Shown: piece by piece, positions 1 through 7,007 of the stretch
Layout of the letters: every line of letters begins with the position of its first letter
Position numbering within the stretch: the stretch's first letter is position 1
Assembly (NCBI GenBank): GCA_002316795.1
Contig: DCEE01000057.1
Span: 1 to 10,392 of the forward strand
Length of the DNA: 10,392 bases
Direction of reading: 5' to 3'
Source of the DNA: Synergistaceae bacterium UBA1037
Lineage (GTDB): Bacteria; Synergistota; Synergistia; Synergistales; Synergistaceae
Program-made: the position numbers and the translations under genes
Notes under the pieces: model-generated
Databases searched by the model: none
Seen by the model: only the letters and a program-made list of their open reading frames with translations
What the model was told of the DNA's origin: nothing

Positions 1-1388
1 CATCTGCCTCTCTCGTCAGAGTACTCGAGCGGGTAGCATCTCGGTGTCGCGCCTGTCGCTTCCTTGATGGCCTTTTCATCCTCTTTGCTTCCCTCGAAGA
101 ATACCTCGACGAAGCCTCCCTTAGTCTCCAGGATCTCCTTGAACTCAGCCATGCCTGACGCATGGAATGTGTTCTCCTGCCTGAACTTCAGCGCCTTGTC
201 AAAGAGGTTTTTCTGAATATCGTCAAGAAGTTCCGGGATGCGTTTTTCAAGATCTTCCCAAACAATATCGACCTTCTCTCCGGTGTCCCTGCGAACTACT
301 TTGACCTTTCCGGCCGCATATTCCTTCTCTCCGAGCTCCAGGCGAAGCGGTACGCCCTTCTGGAGATGGAAGAAAAACCTGTCGCCCGGGCGAAGATGTT
401 GCTGAGTGTCGACCCGGACAAAGCGTCCGCAAAGGATCTTGTTCAGCGCAGACTGGAGTTCTTTGGCCTTGGGTACTATGATCTCGTCGAATTTTGCCGC
501 ATCTGTAGAGATGGGTATAATGACAGCCTTGGTCGGAGCTACCCTCGGCGGCAGAACAAGACCGTCGTTGTCAGAGTGGGTCATGATCAGTGCGCCGATA
601 AGGCGCATCGATACTCCCCAGCTGGTCGTATGTGCAAAGTCCATCTCTCCGTTTTTATTCTGGAACTTTATGTCGAATGCCTTTGCGAAATTCTGGCCCA
701 GATAATGGCTCGTACCCGCCTGAAGCGCTTTTTTGTCGCTCATCATGGTCTCACATGTGTATGTGTTGTCCGCACCCGGGAACCGTTCACCCTCAGTCTT
801 CTCTCCTGGTATGACCGGCAGTGCAAGCTCCTCCACCATTATCCTTCTGTAGACCTCGAGCATGAGCAGGGTCTCGTCTACCGCTTCCTCTTTTGTCGCA
901 TGAGCGGTATGGCCTTCCTGCCAGAGGAATTCGGAGGTCCGGAGGAAAAGCCGGGGCCTCTTCTCCCAGCGCATTACGTTGCACCACTGGTTGATCAATA
1001 TTGGCAGATCACGCCAGGACTGGACCCATTTGCTGTACATATGTCCTATTACTGTTTCCGAAGTAGGCCGTATTATCAGAGGTTCTTCAAGCTCTTCTCC
1101 CCCTGCATGAGTAACGACCGCGCACTCGGGAGCAAAGCCTTCCACATGTTCCGCTTCTTTTTCCAGGAATGATTTAGGAATAAGGAGAGGGAAGGATGCA
1201 TTAACATGACCGGTTTCTTTGAAAGCCTCGTCAAAATGCTTCTGGATGAGTTCCCATACTGAGTAACCGGTAGGTCGGACGACCATACAGCCGCGTACAG
1301 GCGCATAGTCAGCCAGCTCTGCGGCACGTATCACGTCAAGGTACCACTGTGAAAAATCCTGTTCTTTGGGTGTTATGTTCTTAGCCAT
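1..1388 (-). CDS. proS: Prolyl-tRNA synthetase, archaeal/eukaryotic-like type, 3' end cut by window edge
   Basis: Charges tRNA-Pro with proline using ATP in the cytoplasm. I translated 462 codons on the minus strand from ATG at 1388 with no stop before the edge; family members are about 475-480 residues, so roughly 15 are missing. Class II motifs are intact: RPTSE at residues 107-111, motif 2 around RWEKRPRLFLRTSEF (140-154), the segment ADNTYTCE then LQAGTSHYLGQNFAKAFDI (about 207-240), and motif 3 around GVSMRLIGALIMTH with GLVLPPRVAP (258-285). The short spacing between motifs 2 and 3, with no large inserted editing domain, marks the archaeal/eukaryotic-like form. An ideal GGAGGT lies six bases before the ATG (complement at 1395-1400). 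It is divergent from yerC. A hairpin and a possible -10 box lie upstream. Confidence 0.96.
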   Translation of the reverse strand, partial: MAKNITPKEQDFSQWYLDVIRAAELADYAPVRGCMVVRPTGYSVWELIQKHFDEAFKETGHVNASFPLLIPKSFLEKEAEHVEGFAPECAVVTHAGGEELEEPLIIRPTSETVIGHMYSKWVQSWRDLPILINQWCNVMRWEKRPRLFLRTSEFLWQEGHTAHATKEEAVDETLLMLEVYRRIMVEELALPVIPGEKTEGERFPGADNTYTCETMMSDKKALQAGTSHYLGQNFAKAFDIKFQNKNGEMDFAHTTSWGVSMRLIGALIMTHSDNDGLVLPPRVAPTKAVIIPISTDAAKFDEIIVPKAKELQSALNKILCGRFVRVDTQQHLRPGDRFFFHLQKGVPLRLELGEKEYAAGKVKVVRRDTGEKVDIVWEDLEKRIPELLDDIQKNLFDKALKFRQENTFHASGMAEFKEILETKGGFVEVFFEGSKEDEKAIKEATGATPRCYPLEYSDERGR

Positions 1389-1427
1389 CCGGTTACCTCC
1401 ATTGTTGTTCCTTCCAGTATTATCGTC

Positions 1428-1446
1428 GCACAGCAGAACGCTGTGC
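1428..1446 (-). promoter_or_regulatory. Perfect 7-bp hairpin in the proS leader
   Basis: GCACAGC pairs perfectly with GCTGTGC across a 5-base loop. If the -10 box at 1452-1457 is used, transcription would start close to 1446, placing this hairpin at the extreme 5' end of the proS mRNA. Such 5' stem-loops can protect mRNA from decay. The structure is visible in the sequence; the role is inference. Confidence 0.45.
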
Positions 1447-1451
1447 AGGCT

Positions 1452-1482
1452 ATTGTAACATTTATCTCTGCATTTAGAACAA
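1452..1482 (-). promoter_or_regulatory. Possible proS promoter
   Basis: On the minus strand a good -10 box TACAAT (1457 to 1452) stands about 65 bases before the proS start. The best upstream match is TTGTTC (1482 to 1477) at a long 19-base spacing, so only the -10 half is convincing. Nothing better was found between the two divergent genes on this strand. Confidence 0.35.
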
Positions 1483-1505
1483 CTTGTCAGAAATATTTGT
1501 TTCCC

Positions 1506-1533
1506 TTGACAATTTACCATTTTATCGTATTCT
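1506..1533 (+). promoter_or_regulatory. Probable yerC promoter
   Basis: A perfect -35 TTGACA (1506-1511) is followed after 16 bases by TATTCT (1528-1533), four of six matches to the -10 consensus. Predicted transcription start is near 1540, giving a leader of about 45 bases to the yerC ATG. A dyad repeat covers the -10 box. Confidence 0.6.
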
Positions 1534-1545
1534 TAAGGCGAATAC
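1527..1545 (+). promoter_or_regulatory. Dyad GTATTC-N7-GAATAC over the yerC -10 box, candidate operator
   Basis: Two perfectly inverted hexamers, GTATTC (1527-1532) and GAATAC (1540-1545), flank the seven bases TTAAGGC. The dyad covers the predicted -10 box and start site of yerC, where a bound dimer would block RNA polymerase. YerC is a TrpR-fold protein, so autoregulation is plausible, but the site does not resemble the E. coli TrpR operator and the binder is unknown. Confidence 0.4.
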
Positions 1546-1584
1546 TGCAGGTATTTAGCACATTACTATAGGGAGGTATTGTTC

Positions 1585-1905
1585 ATGGCTTTAGAGTGGA
1601 AAGATGAGTTCACCGACCAGCTTTGCGACTCGATAGTGGCGATAACAGACAGAGAGGAAGCCTATCGTTTCCTGGAGGATGTGGCCACCTTTTCCGAGAT
1701 AAGGGCTTTCGCACAGAGACTCCAGGTTGCAAGCCTGCTTCTGAAAGGGATGTCTTATCCCCAGATAGTACAGGCGACCGGAGCAAGCACTGCGACGATC
1801 AGCAGGGTCAAGAAGTTTGTTGAATACGGATCAGACGGATACAGGGACGTTCTCGCAAAGCTGGAAAAGACAAAAAAAGAAGAGGACAAGAAGAAGAAAA
1901 AATAA
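1585..1905 (+). CDS. yerC: YerC/YecD-family TrpR-like DNA-binding protein
   Basis: A 106-residue protein of the TrpR-related YerC/YecD family, small helical cytoplasmic proteins presumed to be transcription regulators. The N-terminal half is helical (residues 5-55), with the family-typical segment EIRAFAQRLQVASLLLKG at about 38-55. The helix-turn-helix follows at about 56-80, with YPQIVQATGASTATISRVKK as its core. The last 15 residues are almost all Lys and Glu/Asp, an unusually basic tail after the conserved YGSDGY. ATG at 1585 is chosen over an in-frame TTG at 1579 because GGGAGG (1571-1576) lies eight bases before it. It is the only plus-strand gene, has its own promoter, and is divergent from proS. 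The family does not necessarily bind tryptophan; its ligand is not known to me. Confidence 0.9.
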   Translation: MALEWKDEFTDQLCDSIVAITDREEAYRFLEDVATFSEIRAFAQRLQVASLLLKGMSYPQIVQATGASTATISRVKKFVEYGSDGYRDVLAKLEKTKKEEDKKKKK

Positions 1906-1929
1906 CCCAAAGACCTGTTTCGGAAGTCA

Positions 1930-1973
1930 GCCCGCATTTTTTATCCCATTGACGTGGGAGAAAAATTGCGGGC
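1930..1973 (+). terminator. Hairpin terminator between convergent yerC and yqgF-like genes
   Basis: Long imperfect hairpin: GCCCGCA (1930-1936) pairs with TGCGGGC (1967-1973), continued by a T run against an A run and CCCA against TGGG, with two mismatches and the loop TTGACG. On the plus strand ATTATTTTATTA follows, so it serves yerC. It also abuts the stop codon of the minus-strand yqgF-like gene (1975), but no T run follows in that direction, so bidirectional use is only possible. Confidence 0.75.
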
Positions 1974-1974
1974 A

Positions 1975-2412
1975 TTATTTTATTATCGCCCATGCGGCAA
2001 GATCGTCGATATCCCTCGGAGGAGTCCTGAGTGAGGTCGGAATAAGTCTCCAAAGCCCTTTAGGGGGATGAAGCCTCCAGTATATCTCACGTCCCTTAAG
2101 CGTAGTACCGTATTCGTCGGCCGATTCGATATCACAGGCCCCATTTAGCAGCTTTATTAGGTCATCCGAAGATGTGCCGTTGCCTATATATATCTTCTCG
2201 ACCGTCTTTCCCTCGACAGCCCCAAGGTCCCCTTCTTTTCTCCAACGCCCTAGCAGAGACCAGTTCCCCTCCCTCAAAGCACCTGAAAGGATGGCCTCTT
2301 GGGATTTTGGTACTATCGCAGAGAAGAGCAGCGTGCCTGATTCGGCGAAGGCCACCCCTATCTTATGACGGCCGGGATCTATACCGCACTTAATCGAAAT
2401 CGCCCCTCTCAA
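1975..2412 (-). CDS. YqgF/RNase H-like nuclease (pre-16S rRNA processing family, cyanobacterial-like form)
   Basis: Protein of about 145 residues with the RNase H-like fold of YqgF/RuvX, a family linked to maturation of the 16S rRNA 5' end. Counting from the TTG at 2412: the first catalytic strand is CGIDPGRHKIGVAF (9-22, Asp12), the second VEKIYIGNGTSSDDL (71-85), and ADEYGT (98-103) supplies the expected acidic residue. The end reads YWRLHPPKGLWRLIP (111-125) and PPRDIDDLAAWAI (131-143, Asp136/137). The YW..PPKGL.RL.P..LR.PP..IDD signature is what I remember from the cyanobacterial-type YqgF proteins, more than from RuvX. The start is uncertain: there is no ATG near the conserved core. TTG at 2412 overlaps the upstream gene by 23 bases; ATT at 2394 has better spacing from GAGAGGGG but would be a rare codon; ATG at 2493 would overlap by 104 bases. 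Co-transcription with the acyltransferase is likely. Confidence 0.8.
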   Translation of the reverse strand: MRGAISIKCGIDPGRHKIGVAFAESGTLLFSAIVPKSQEAILSGALREGNWSLLGRWRKEGDLGAVEGKTVEKIYIGNGTSSDDLIKLLNGACDIESADEYGTTLKGREIYWRLHPPKGLWRLIPTSLRTPPRDIDDLAAWAIIK

Positions 2413-3280
2413 CAGATTCCCATCTGGGGTACATCCACATCCACTGGTCAGGATATTTTCTGATCCACCCGGATATAAGCTCATTGCAGTCATCTATGCT
2501 TTCCTGAAGGTCTTTCCCGTATGGTTTTCCTTCCCTGCCCTTAAGGGCGGGATTGAAATGAAGTTCGAGCTTTTCCGTCCCAAGCCACCGTACGCAATAT
2601 GCAGGGACGACAGCGCAGCCAAGCTTATCTGCAAGCTTGGCCATTCCTACAGGTGTGCTTGCGGGATAACCGAGGAACGGGGAGACTATTCCTGCCTTTT
2701 TGGCATCCTGGTCGACCGGTATCGCGATGATCTCCCCTGCCTGGAGAGCTCTTATCATAGCCTTGAGATCAGAGGCCTTGCCCAGGGCCTTCATGCCCCC
2801 AGCATTTCTGAGTTCCATTATCAGATTTGTGATCCTCTCATCCCTCTGGTCTGTACCCAACCCGTTGATCTGATATCCGTTCTGAGCGCACCACGCTCCG
2901 GCATACTCCCAGTTCCCCAGGTGCGCTGTTACGATCAGCACGCCCTTGCCGGCATCATAGGCTTCGCGAAGATTTTCCTCACCGTAGACTGTCACTATCT
3001 TGTTCAGCTTTGATGGCATAACAGGCAGTCTGATGAACTCAGCCGTAGATTTCCCAAAGTTTCTGTAAGCTCCCCTTACAATGCGCATGGCCTCTTTCTC
3101 AGGGATGTTTAGTATCCTTGCGCAGCGTTTTGAGGCTTCCATTAGTTTTTTATGCGTAAAAAGCGGGATGAGCGCACCGACGCAACCGCCAAGCATGACC
3201 GCAGTTGTGTGCGGCAGGACAAGTATTGTCTTCCTGAATAAAGAAAGTACTGACCAGATAAAGGACTGCTTATTATTCAT
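2390..3280 (-). CDS. Lysophospholipid/lipid A acyltransferase, LpxL/HtrB family
   Basis: A 296-residue membrane-associated acyltransferase of the LpxL/HtrB family, which moves acyl chains from acyl-ACP onto lipid A precursors or related lipids at the inner membrane. A hydrophobic N-terminal segment (about 16-42) would anchor it. The catalytic HX4D/E motif is HLGNWE (His120, Glu125) after GKGVLIVTA. Next comes AIPVDQDAKKAGIVSPFLGY (186-205) then PASTPVGMAKLA, matching the family's DQ..G...FFG.PA.T..G block, and the end carries WMWMYPRW (280-287). Length is normal for the family. ATG at 3280 is preceded by AGGAGAGGT. It lies 53 bases after the AbrB-like gene and overlaps the yqgF-like gene, so the three are probably one transcript. 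It supports a diderm envelope; whether the acceptor is true lipid A is not shown. Confidence 0.9.
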   Translation of the reverse strand: MNNKQSFIWSVLSLFRKTILVLPHTTAVMLGGCVGALIPLFTHKKLMEASKRCARILNIPEKEAMRIVRGAYRNFGKSTAEFIRLPVMPSKLNKIVTVYGEENLREAYDAGKGVLIVTAHLGNWEYAGAWCAQNGYQINGLGTDQRDERITNLIMELRNAGGMKALGKASDLKAMIRALQAGEIIAIPVDQDAKKAGIVSPFLGYPASTPVGMAKLADKLGCAVVPAYCVRWLGTEKLELHFNPALKGREGKPYGKDLQESIDDCNELISGWIRKYPDQWMWMYPRWESVERGDFD

Positions 3281-3333
3281 CTCTGTTACCTCTCCTGAGA
3301 AACTCTCTTTTTGTGGTTTTCTCTATATCATTA

Positions 3334-3828
3334 TCAATATTTTACGATCAAATTGGCAATTATCGGGACAACGACAAGTATTGTGACGATCCTGCATATA
3401 TTGAACAGTATCGATATAGTTGGGTCTGCGCCTATGTCTACAGCCACTATTGCAATGCCCGTCAGGCCGCCCGGGGTCGTCGCAAAAAGCGAGGTTAGGA
3501 AATCCATTTTGCATATTTTGGAGAATATCCAGGCAAGACCAAGGGTAAAAGCAAGAAGCGAGAAACTGTACGCCATTGCTGCCGGAAGATATTTTGGCAG
3601 TTCGGCTATTGAGGAGAAGTCACTGCCCCTGACAAGCACATAGGCTACGAGCGCTTGTGAGATCCATGAAAGCCACTCGATCTTCTCATCAAGTCCCATG
3701 TGCATCACAGCTTTAATTATAAGCCCCACTATCAGGCCTCCGACAAGAGCCCCTGCGGGAAAACCCGATTTGTAGCCTACGGCACTGCCGCCTATTACAG
3801 CAAAAAATACCAGATAATTTGGATCCAC
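3334..3828 (-). CDS. AbrB-type membrane protein, single-repeat (half-size) form
   Basis: A 164-residue, very hydrophobic protein with about five membrane segments (near 5-20, 23-43, 53-68, 83-104, 139-162). The signature TPGGLTGIAIVAVDIGADP (118-136) followed by LFNICRIVTILVVVP (141-155) is that of the AbrB 'duplication' membrane domain (E. coli AbrB-like, often labelled ammonia monooxygenase regulator; unrelated to the Bacillus DNA-binding AbrB). Full-length members have two such repeats in about 350 residues; here there is one, and no second copy lies beside it in the window. The start is GTG at 3828 with GGGGG seven bases upstream. A terminator separates it from the TRAP permease, and a TATACT box (3859 to 3854, weak -35) after that terminator could start a new transcript. 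Transport substrate unknown. Confidence 0.82.
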   Translation of the reverse strand: MDPNYLVFFAVIGGSAVGYKSGFPAGALVGGLIVGLIIKAVMHMGLDEKIEWLSWISQALVAYVLVRGSDFSSIAELPKYLPAAMAYSFSLLAFTLGLAWIFSKICKMDFLTSLFATTPGGLTGIAIVAVDIGADPTISILFNICRIVTILVVVPIIANLIVKY

Positions 3829-3860
3829 AACCAGGCCCCCGTTCCTGCCGCCAAGTATAC

Positions 3861-3892
3861 AATAAAAAAGCGCCCCCTAGAACAGGGAGCGC
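3861..3892 (-). terminator. Rho-independent terminator after the TRAP permease
   Basis: On the minus strand GCGCTCCC pairs with GGGGGCGC (eight pairs, one G-T) around the loop TGTTCTA, then TTTTTTATT. It begins about 20 bases after the permease stop codon and precedes the AbrB-like gene, so it ends the TAXI-TRAP transcript. Confidence 0.9.
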
Positions 3893-3912
3893 TATTCATT
3901 AAATAATTTAAC

Positions 3913-5892
3913 TTAGTCTGCCAGAACAGCCTCTCCCTTTGTCTGTCTCAGGTAAAGGATAGCCAGGATTATTCCCGCCGTTCCGATAAGGCTCAGCATC
4001 ATACTGTGATGGATGGCCGCAAGTGCACATATCGACATCACAAGGCGCTCATAAACTTTAAGCGTGCGGTAGAACCATCCTTCAAAAGCTCCCGCAAGCA
4101 CTACAACACCCAGGGTCGCCGATACCACTAGTATCACCAGCTCGTAAAGGACTACGTTCTGGAGCAGTATCATTGGATTGTAGACAAACATGTAGGGCAT
4201 AATGTACGAGCAGAGAGCGATCTTAGTGGCAGTGAAGCCTGTTTTTGAAGGGCTTGCTCCAGCTATGCCGGCTCCTGTGAATGCTGCAAGGCAGACCGGC
4301 GGTGTAAGGTCGGCCATGATCCCGAAATAGAAAACAAAAAGGTGTGCCGAAAGGGGAAGGACCTTCATGCCAATAAGCGCTGGAGCGATTATTGTGCTGC
4401 AGACTATGTAGTTCGCTGTCGTTGGAAGTCCCATACCCAGCACAAGACATGCAACCATTGCCATTATCAAGGTAAGGAGAAGGTTGCCGCCGGAAATGTC
4501 TATTATGTTATTGGAGATGGTAAGTCCCAGTGAGGTCAGCGAAGATGTACCGACGACGAATCCGACCAGGGCACATGCAAGAGCAACGCCAAGTGCACCG
4601 CGAGCGCCTTCTTCAAGGGCTTTGATGAGGTCTTTCACTCCCATTCTGGTGTTCTGTTTTAACGAACTTACCAAAATGACAGAAACAACACCGATAAACC
4701 CTGCACGAAGGGGAGTATACTTCATCAGAAGCGTCACGATTATCACTATGACAGGAACCAGTAGATGCCCGTCGCGTCTCATTACTTCTCTGACTACCGG
4801 GAGCTGATCTGCAGGAAGTCCCTGGAAATTTTCTTTCCTCGCCCTTATGTGTACGTTAGTGAATATCGCGGTGTAATAAATAAAAGCAGGTATTATCGCA
4901 GCCGCTGCTATCGTAAGGTATGGGATGCCAAGGAATTCGCTCATTATGAACGCGCCCGCTCCCATTATAGGCGGCATGAGCTGTCCTCCGGTAGAAGCAC
5001 ATGCTTCGACTGCACCTGCATAGTGCGGTGGATATCCTACCCTTTTCATAAGTGGGATCGTAAATGTGCCTGTTGTTGCAACGTTCGCTACCGAAGAACC
5101 ATTTATCGTACCAAGAAGTCCTGAAGCCACGACCGCAACCTTAGCGGGGCCTCCGGGGGTCCCTCCTGCTACAGCCAGAGCGAGTTCGTTGAAGAACCTT
5201 GCTCCGCCGCTCTGAGAGAGGAATGCGCCAAAGATTATGAAGACGATCACAAATGTAGCAGAGACTCCAAGGGCTAATCCAAAAATCCCTTCAGGAGTCA
5301 GGTACATGTGCTGGATGATCCTGCTCAGTGTATATCCTCTTATCTGGAACATTCCCGGAACCATATAGCCAAAATGGCAGTAAAGAAGGAACAAAATGCT
5401 CATGCATGGCAAAACGTTTCCTACTACCCTTCTGCCTGCTTCAAGGACCAATATTATTGCTGCAATGCCTAGCCATATTTCATAAGGAAGGGGCTCTGCT
5501 CCGCGCCTGGCGATATCGTTAAAAAAGAAGATTATGTATCCGATAACTCCTCCGGCTAAGGCTGCAAGTATCCAGTCGTATATCGGAGTCGATGTTTTCG
5601 ATCCTTTTCTTCCTGCAGGAAAAAGAATGTAAACTGCAACGATAGCAAAGGTAAGGTGGATAGCACGCTGGATGGTGATAGGCATGGTTGCGATCCCCGC
5701 AGTGTAAAGATGGAAAAGGGACATGGCACAAAGCCATGCTGTAATGAATTTGCCCTGGAGACCTGTAAGTTTTCTGTATCTGCTTTCAGCGTCGTACTTT
5801 TCTATCAGTTCGTTTATCTTTGATTCATCCATTGACACTTCATCAAGGATACTGTGGTTTTGGCCATTTTTGGTAATATTTTCGTCGCTCAT
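3913..5892 (-). CDS. TRAP transporter permease, TAXI family, fused 4TM/12TM
   Basis: Inner-membrane permease of a tripartite, ion-gradient-driven TRAP transporter, in the fused form (small and large membrane subunits in one chain) typical of TAXI systems. The chain is 659 residues. A hydrophilic N-terminus (1-45) leads into the small 4TM part, with MPITIQRAIHLTF at 70-82. The large part carries the TRAP signatures GGPAKVAVVASGLLGTINGS (247-266) with SVANVATTG (267-275), GGQLMPPIMGAGAFIM (302-317), VLGMGLPTTANYIV (484-497) and MADLTPPVCLAAFTGAGIAG (526-545). ATG at 5892 is chosen over an in-frame upstream ATG at 5943 because GCAGGAGG lies just before it and the extension would run through an intergenic hairpin. 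The TAXI binding protein is directly upstream, 76 bases away. Substrate not deducible; known TAXI systems take organic acids or glutamate. Confidence 0.96.
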   Translation of the reverse strand: MSDENITKNGQNHSILDEVSMDESKINELIEKYDAESRYRKLTGLQGKFITAWLCAMSLFHLYTAGIATMPITIQRAIHLTFAIVAVYILFPAGRKGSKTSTPIYDWILAALAGGVIGYIIFFFNDIARRGAEPLPYEIWLGIAAIILVLEAGRRVVGNVLPCMSILFLLYCHFGYMVPGMFQIRGYTLSRIIQHMYLTPEGIFGLALGVSATFVIVFIIFGAFLSQSGGARFFNELALAVAGGTPGGPAKVAVVASGLLGTINGSSVANVATTGTFTIPLMKRVGYPPHYAGAVEACASTGGQLMPPIMGAGAFIMSEFLGIPYLTIAAAAIIPAFIYYTAIFTNVHIRARKENFQGLPADQLPVVREVMRRDGHLLVPVIVIIVTLLMKYTPLRAGFIGVVSVILVSSLKQNTRMGVKDLIKALEEGARGALGVALACALVGFVVGTSSLTSLGLTISNNIIDISGGNLLLTLIMAMVACLVLGMGLPTTANYIVCSTIIAPALIGMKVLPLSAHLFVFYFGIMADLTPPVCLAAFTGAGIAGASPSKTGFTATKIALCSYIMPYMFVYNPMILLQNVVLYELVILVVSATLGVVVLAGAFEGWFYRTLKVYERLVMSICALAAIHHSMMLSLIGTAGIILAILYLRQTKGEAVLAD

Positions 5893-5920
5893 AAAGACTG
5901 CCTCCTGCTTATCAATGCTA

Positions 5921-5942
5921 TGGGGGCACCGAAATGCCCCCA
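5921..5942 (-). promoter_or_regulatory. GC-rich hairpin between binding-protein and permease genes
   Basis: A perfect 8-bp stem (TGGGGGCA against TGCCCCCA) with loop TTTCGG on the minus strand lies inside the 76-base gap. No T run follows, so it is not a standard terminator. In transporter operons such hairpins often protect the upstream message so that the binding protein is made in excess; that role here is inference. Confidence 0.6.
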
Positions 5943-5968
5943 CTTTATAATACTATTTTGCGCTTTGT

Positions 5969-6916
5969 CTACTTTACTGCTCCGATTTCCTTGTAGTACT
6001 TCAGTGATCCCTTGTGGAGGGGGACCTGGATATACTTCAGGTTCTCGGGAGACATGGAAGCAAGTCTTGTCGAAATGTTGAGGATATCCTGCTTGTGCTC
6101 GTAGAGTGCCTTCGTCATTTTGTAAGCATCTTCATCTCCAAGCTTTTCGGTTGTGATGAGGACGTTCCAGCTTGCGAGTGCCTTAACGGGCGTGGTCTGG
6201 CCTTTGTAGGTGTTTGCGGGGATATCGAATGGCAGGTAGTAGGGGAGTTCTTTTCCAAGCTTTGCAACTATGTCTGCTGGAATGTCGCGGAATTCTGCTG
6301 TGCCAAGTGTGGTGATCTCAACGACCCCGGCGATGCCAAGAGCTCCTACTGTGAGTGCTGCGTCGATGTTCTTATCGGCAAACGCTCCGGCTGTGTCGGA
6401 AAGTCCAAGGTTCTCCGGCTTGATGTCCTTGTCGGGGTCAAGTCCCGCTACCTTAAGAAGTGTGCGCACCGTTACTTCGGTTCCGCTTCCGACTGCTCCG
6501 ACAGAGACCCTCTTGCCCTTAAGATCCTGGATCGATTTGATGTTGCTGCCCTTTGCGACGAGGAAGTGGATGGGTTCGGCATAAAGGGGAACAAGTCCAC
6601 GGAGTTCCTTCATCGGCTTTCCTTCGAATGTACCCTTGCCTTCATAGGCAAAGAAATAGAGGCCGTCCGCAAAAATTACTTCAGCTTCACCCTTACCAAG
6701 GAGAGCAAGGTTCTGTGCTGTTCCGCCGGTTGACTGTGCGTTTGCCTTCATTCCGGGGATCGCGCTGTTCCATACTTTTGCCATGCCTGCGCCGACCGGG
6801 TAATACGTTCCGCCTGTCGATCCTGTGCCGATGTTGATAAACGTTGCTGCTGATGCGGCTCCGGCGAATACAAGGATCATCGCCGTTACGATAAGGAATC
6901 TTGCTGTCTTTGTCAT
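5969..6916 (-). CDS. TAXI-family TRAP transporter solute-binding protein
   Basis: Periplasmic binding protein that captures the substrate and hands it to the fused TRAP permease encoded next. Its 315 residues start with a signal peptide: MTKTARFL, a hydrophobic core to about residue 20, and a likely cut after ASA (23). The mature start FINIGTGSTGGTYYPVGAGM (27-46) and NAQSTGGTAQNLALL (59-73) are hallmarks of the TAXI (TRAP-associated extracytoplasmic immunogenic) family, as are ADGLYFFAYEG (83-93), LYAEPIHFLV (111-120) and DLKGKRVSVGAVGSGTE (131-147). ATG at 6916 is used; a GTG two codons upstream (6922) lies closer to the strong GGAGGT and is equally possible. The leader contains a long foldable AT-rich segment. 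Neighbouring fumarate hydratase hints at a dicarboxylate substrate, unproven. Confidence 0.95.
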   Translation of the reverse strand: MTKTARFLIVTAMILVFAGAASAATFINIGTGSTGGTYYPVGAGMAKVWNSAIPGMKANAQSTGGTAQNLALLGKGEAEVIFADGLYFFAYEGKGTFEGKPMKELRGLVPLYAEPIHFLVAKGSNIKSIQDLKGKRVSVGAVGSGTEVTVRTLLKVAGLDPDKDIKPENLGLSDTAGAFADKNIDAALTVGALGIAGVVEITTLGTAEFRDIPADIVAKLGKELPYYLPFDIPANTYKGQTTPVKALASWNVLITTEKLGDEDAYKMTKALYEHKQDILNISTRLASMSPENLKYIQVPLHKGSLKYYKEIGAVK

Positions 6917-6942
6917 ACACAAAGCACCTCCGTGATATTTTT

Positions 6943-7000
6943 CCGCACCTGATCATGAAATGATTTTATAAATAAAAAAAATTTTTCCCGTCAGGTACGG
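6943..7000 (-). promoter_or_regulatory. Foldable leader of the TAXI-TRAP operon
   Basis: On the minus strand CCGTACCTGA (7000 to 6991) can pair with TCAGGTGCGG (6952 to 6943), ten pairs with one G-T, closing a 38-base AT-rich interior that contains an eight-T run and the small hairpin ATCAT-TTC-ATGAT. The 5' arm starts at about the predicted transcription start. The first arm can instead fold as CCGT-ACCTG-ACGG just before the T run, so two exclusive folds exist. It ends about 27 bases before the start codon. No known riboswitch class is recognised. Confidence 0.4.
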
Positions 7001-7007
7001 CTCCGCA

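Noticed and set aside
162..1172. A 336-codon plus-strand open frame opposite proS
   Set aside because: It is antisense to a clearly conserved synthetase, has no ribosome-binding site, and its translation is rich in Cys, Arg and His with no family resemblance.
3297..3323. GAGAAA/TTTCTC inverted repeat between the AbrB-like and acyltransferase genes
   Set aside because: Six weak pairs across a 15-base loop with no T run; not enough for a terminator or operator call.
6014..6733. A 239-codon plus-strand open frame opposite the TAXI binding protein
   Set aside because: Shadow of a strongly recognised gene on the other strand; no start signal and no recognisable domain.
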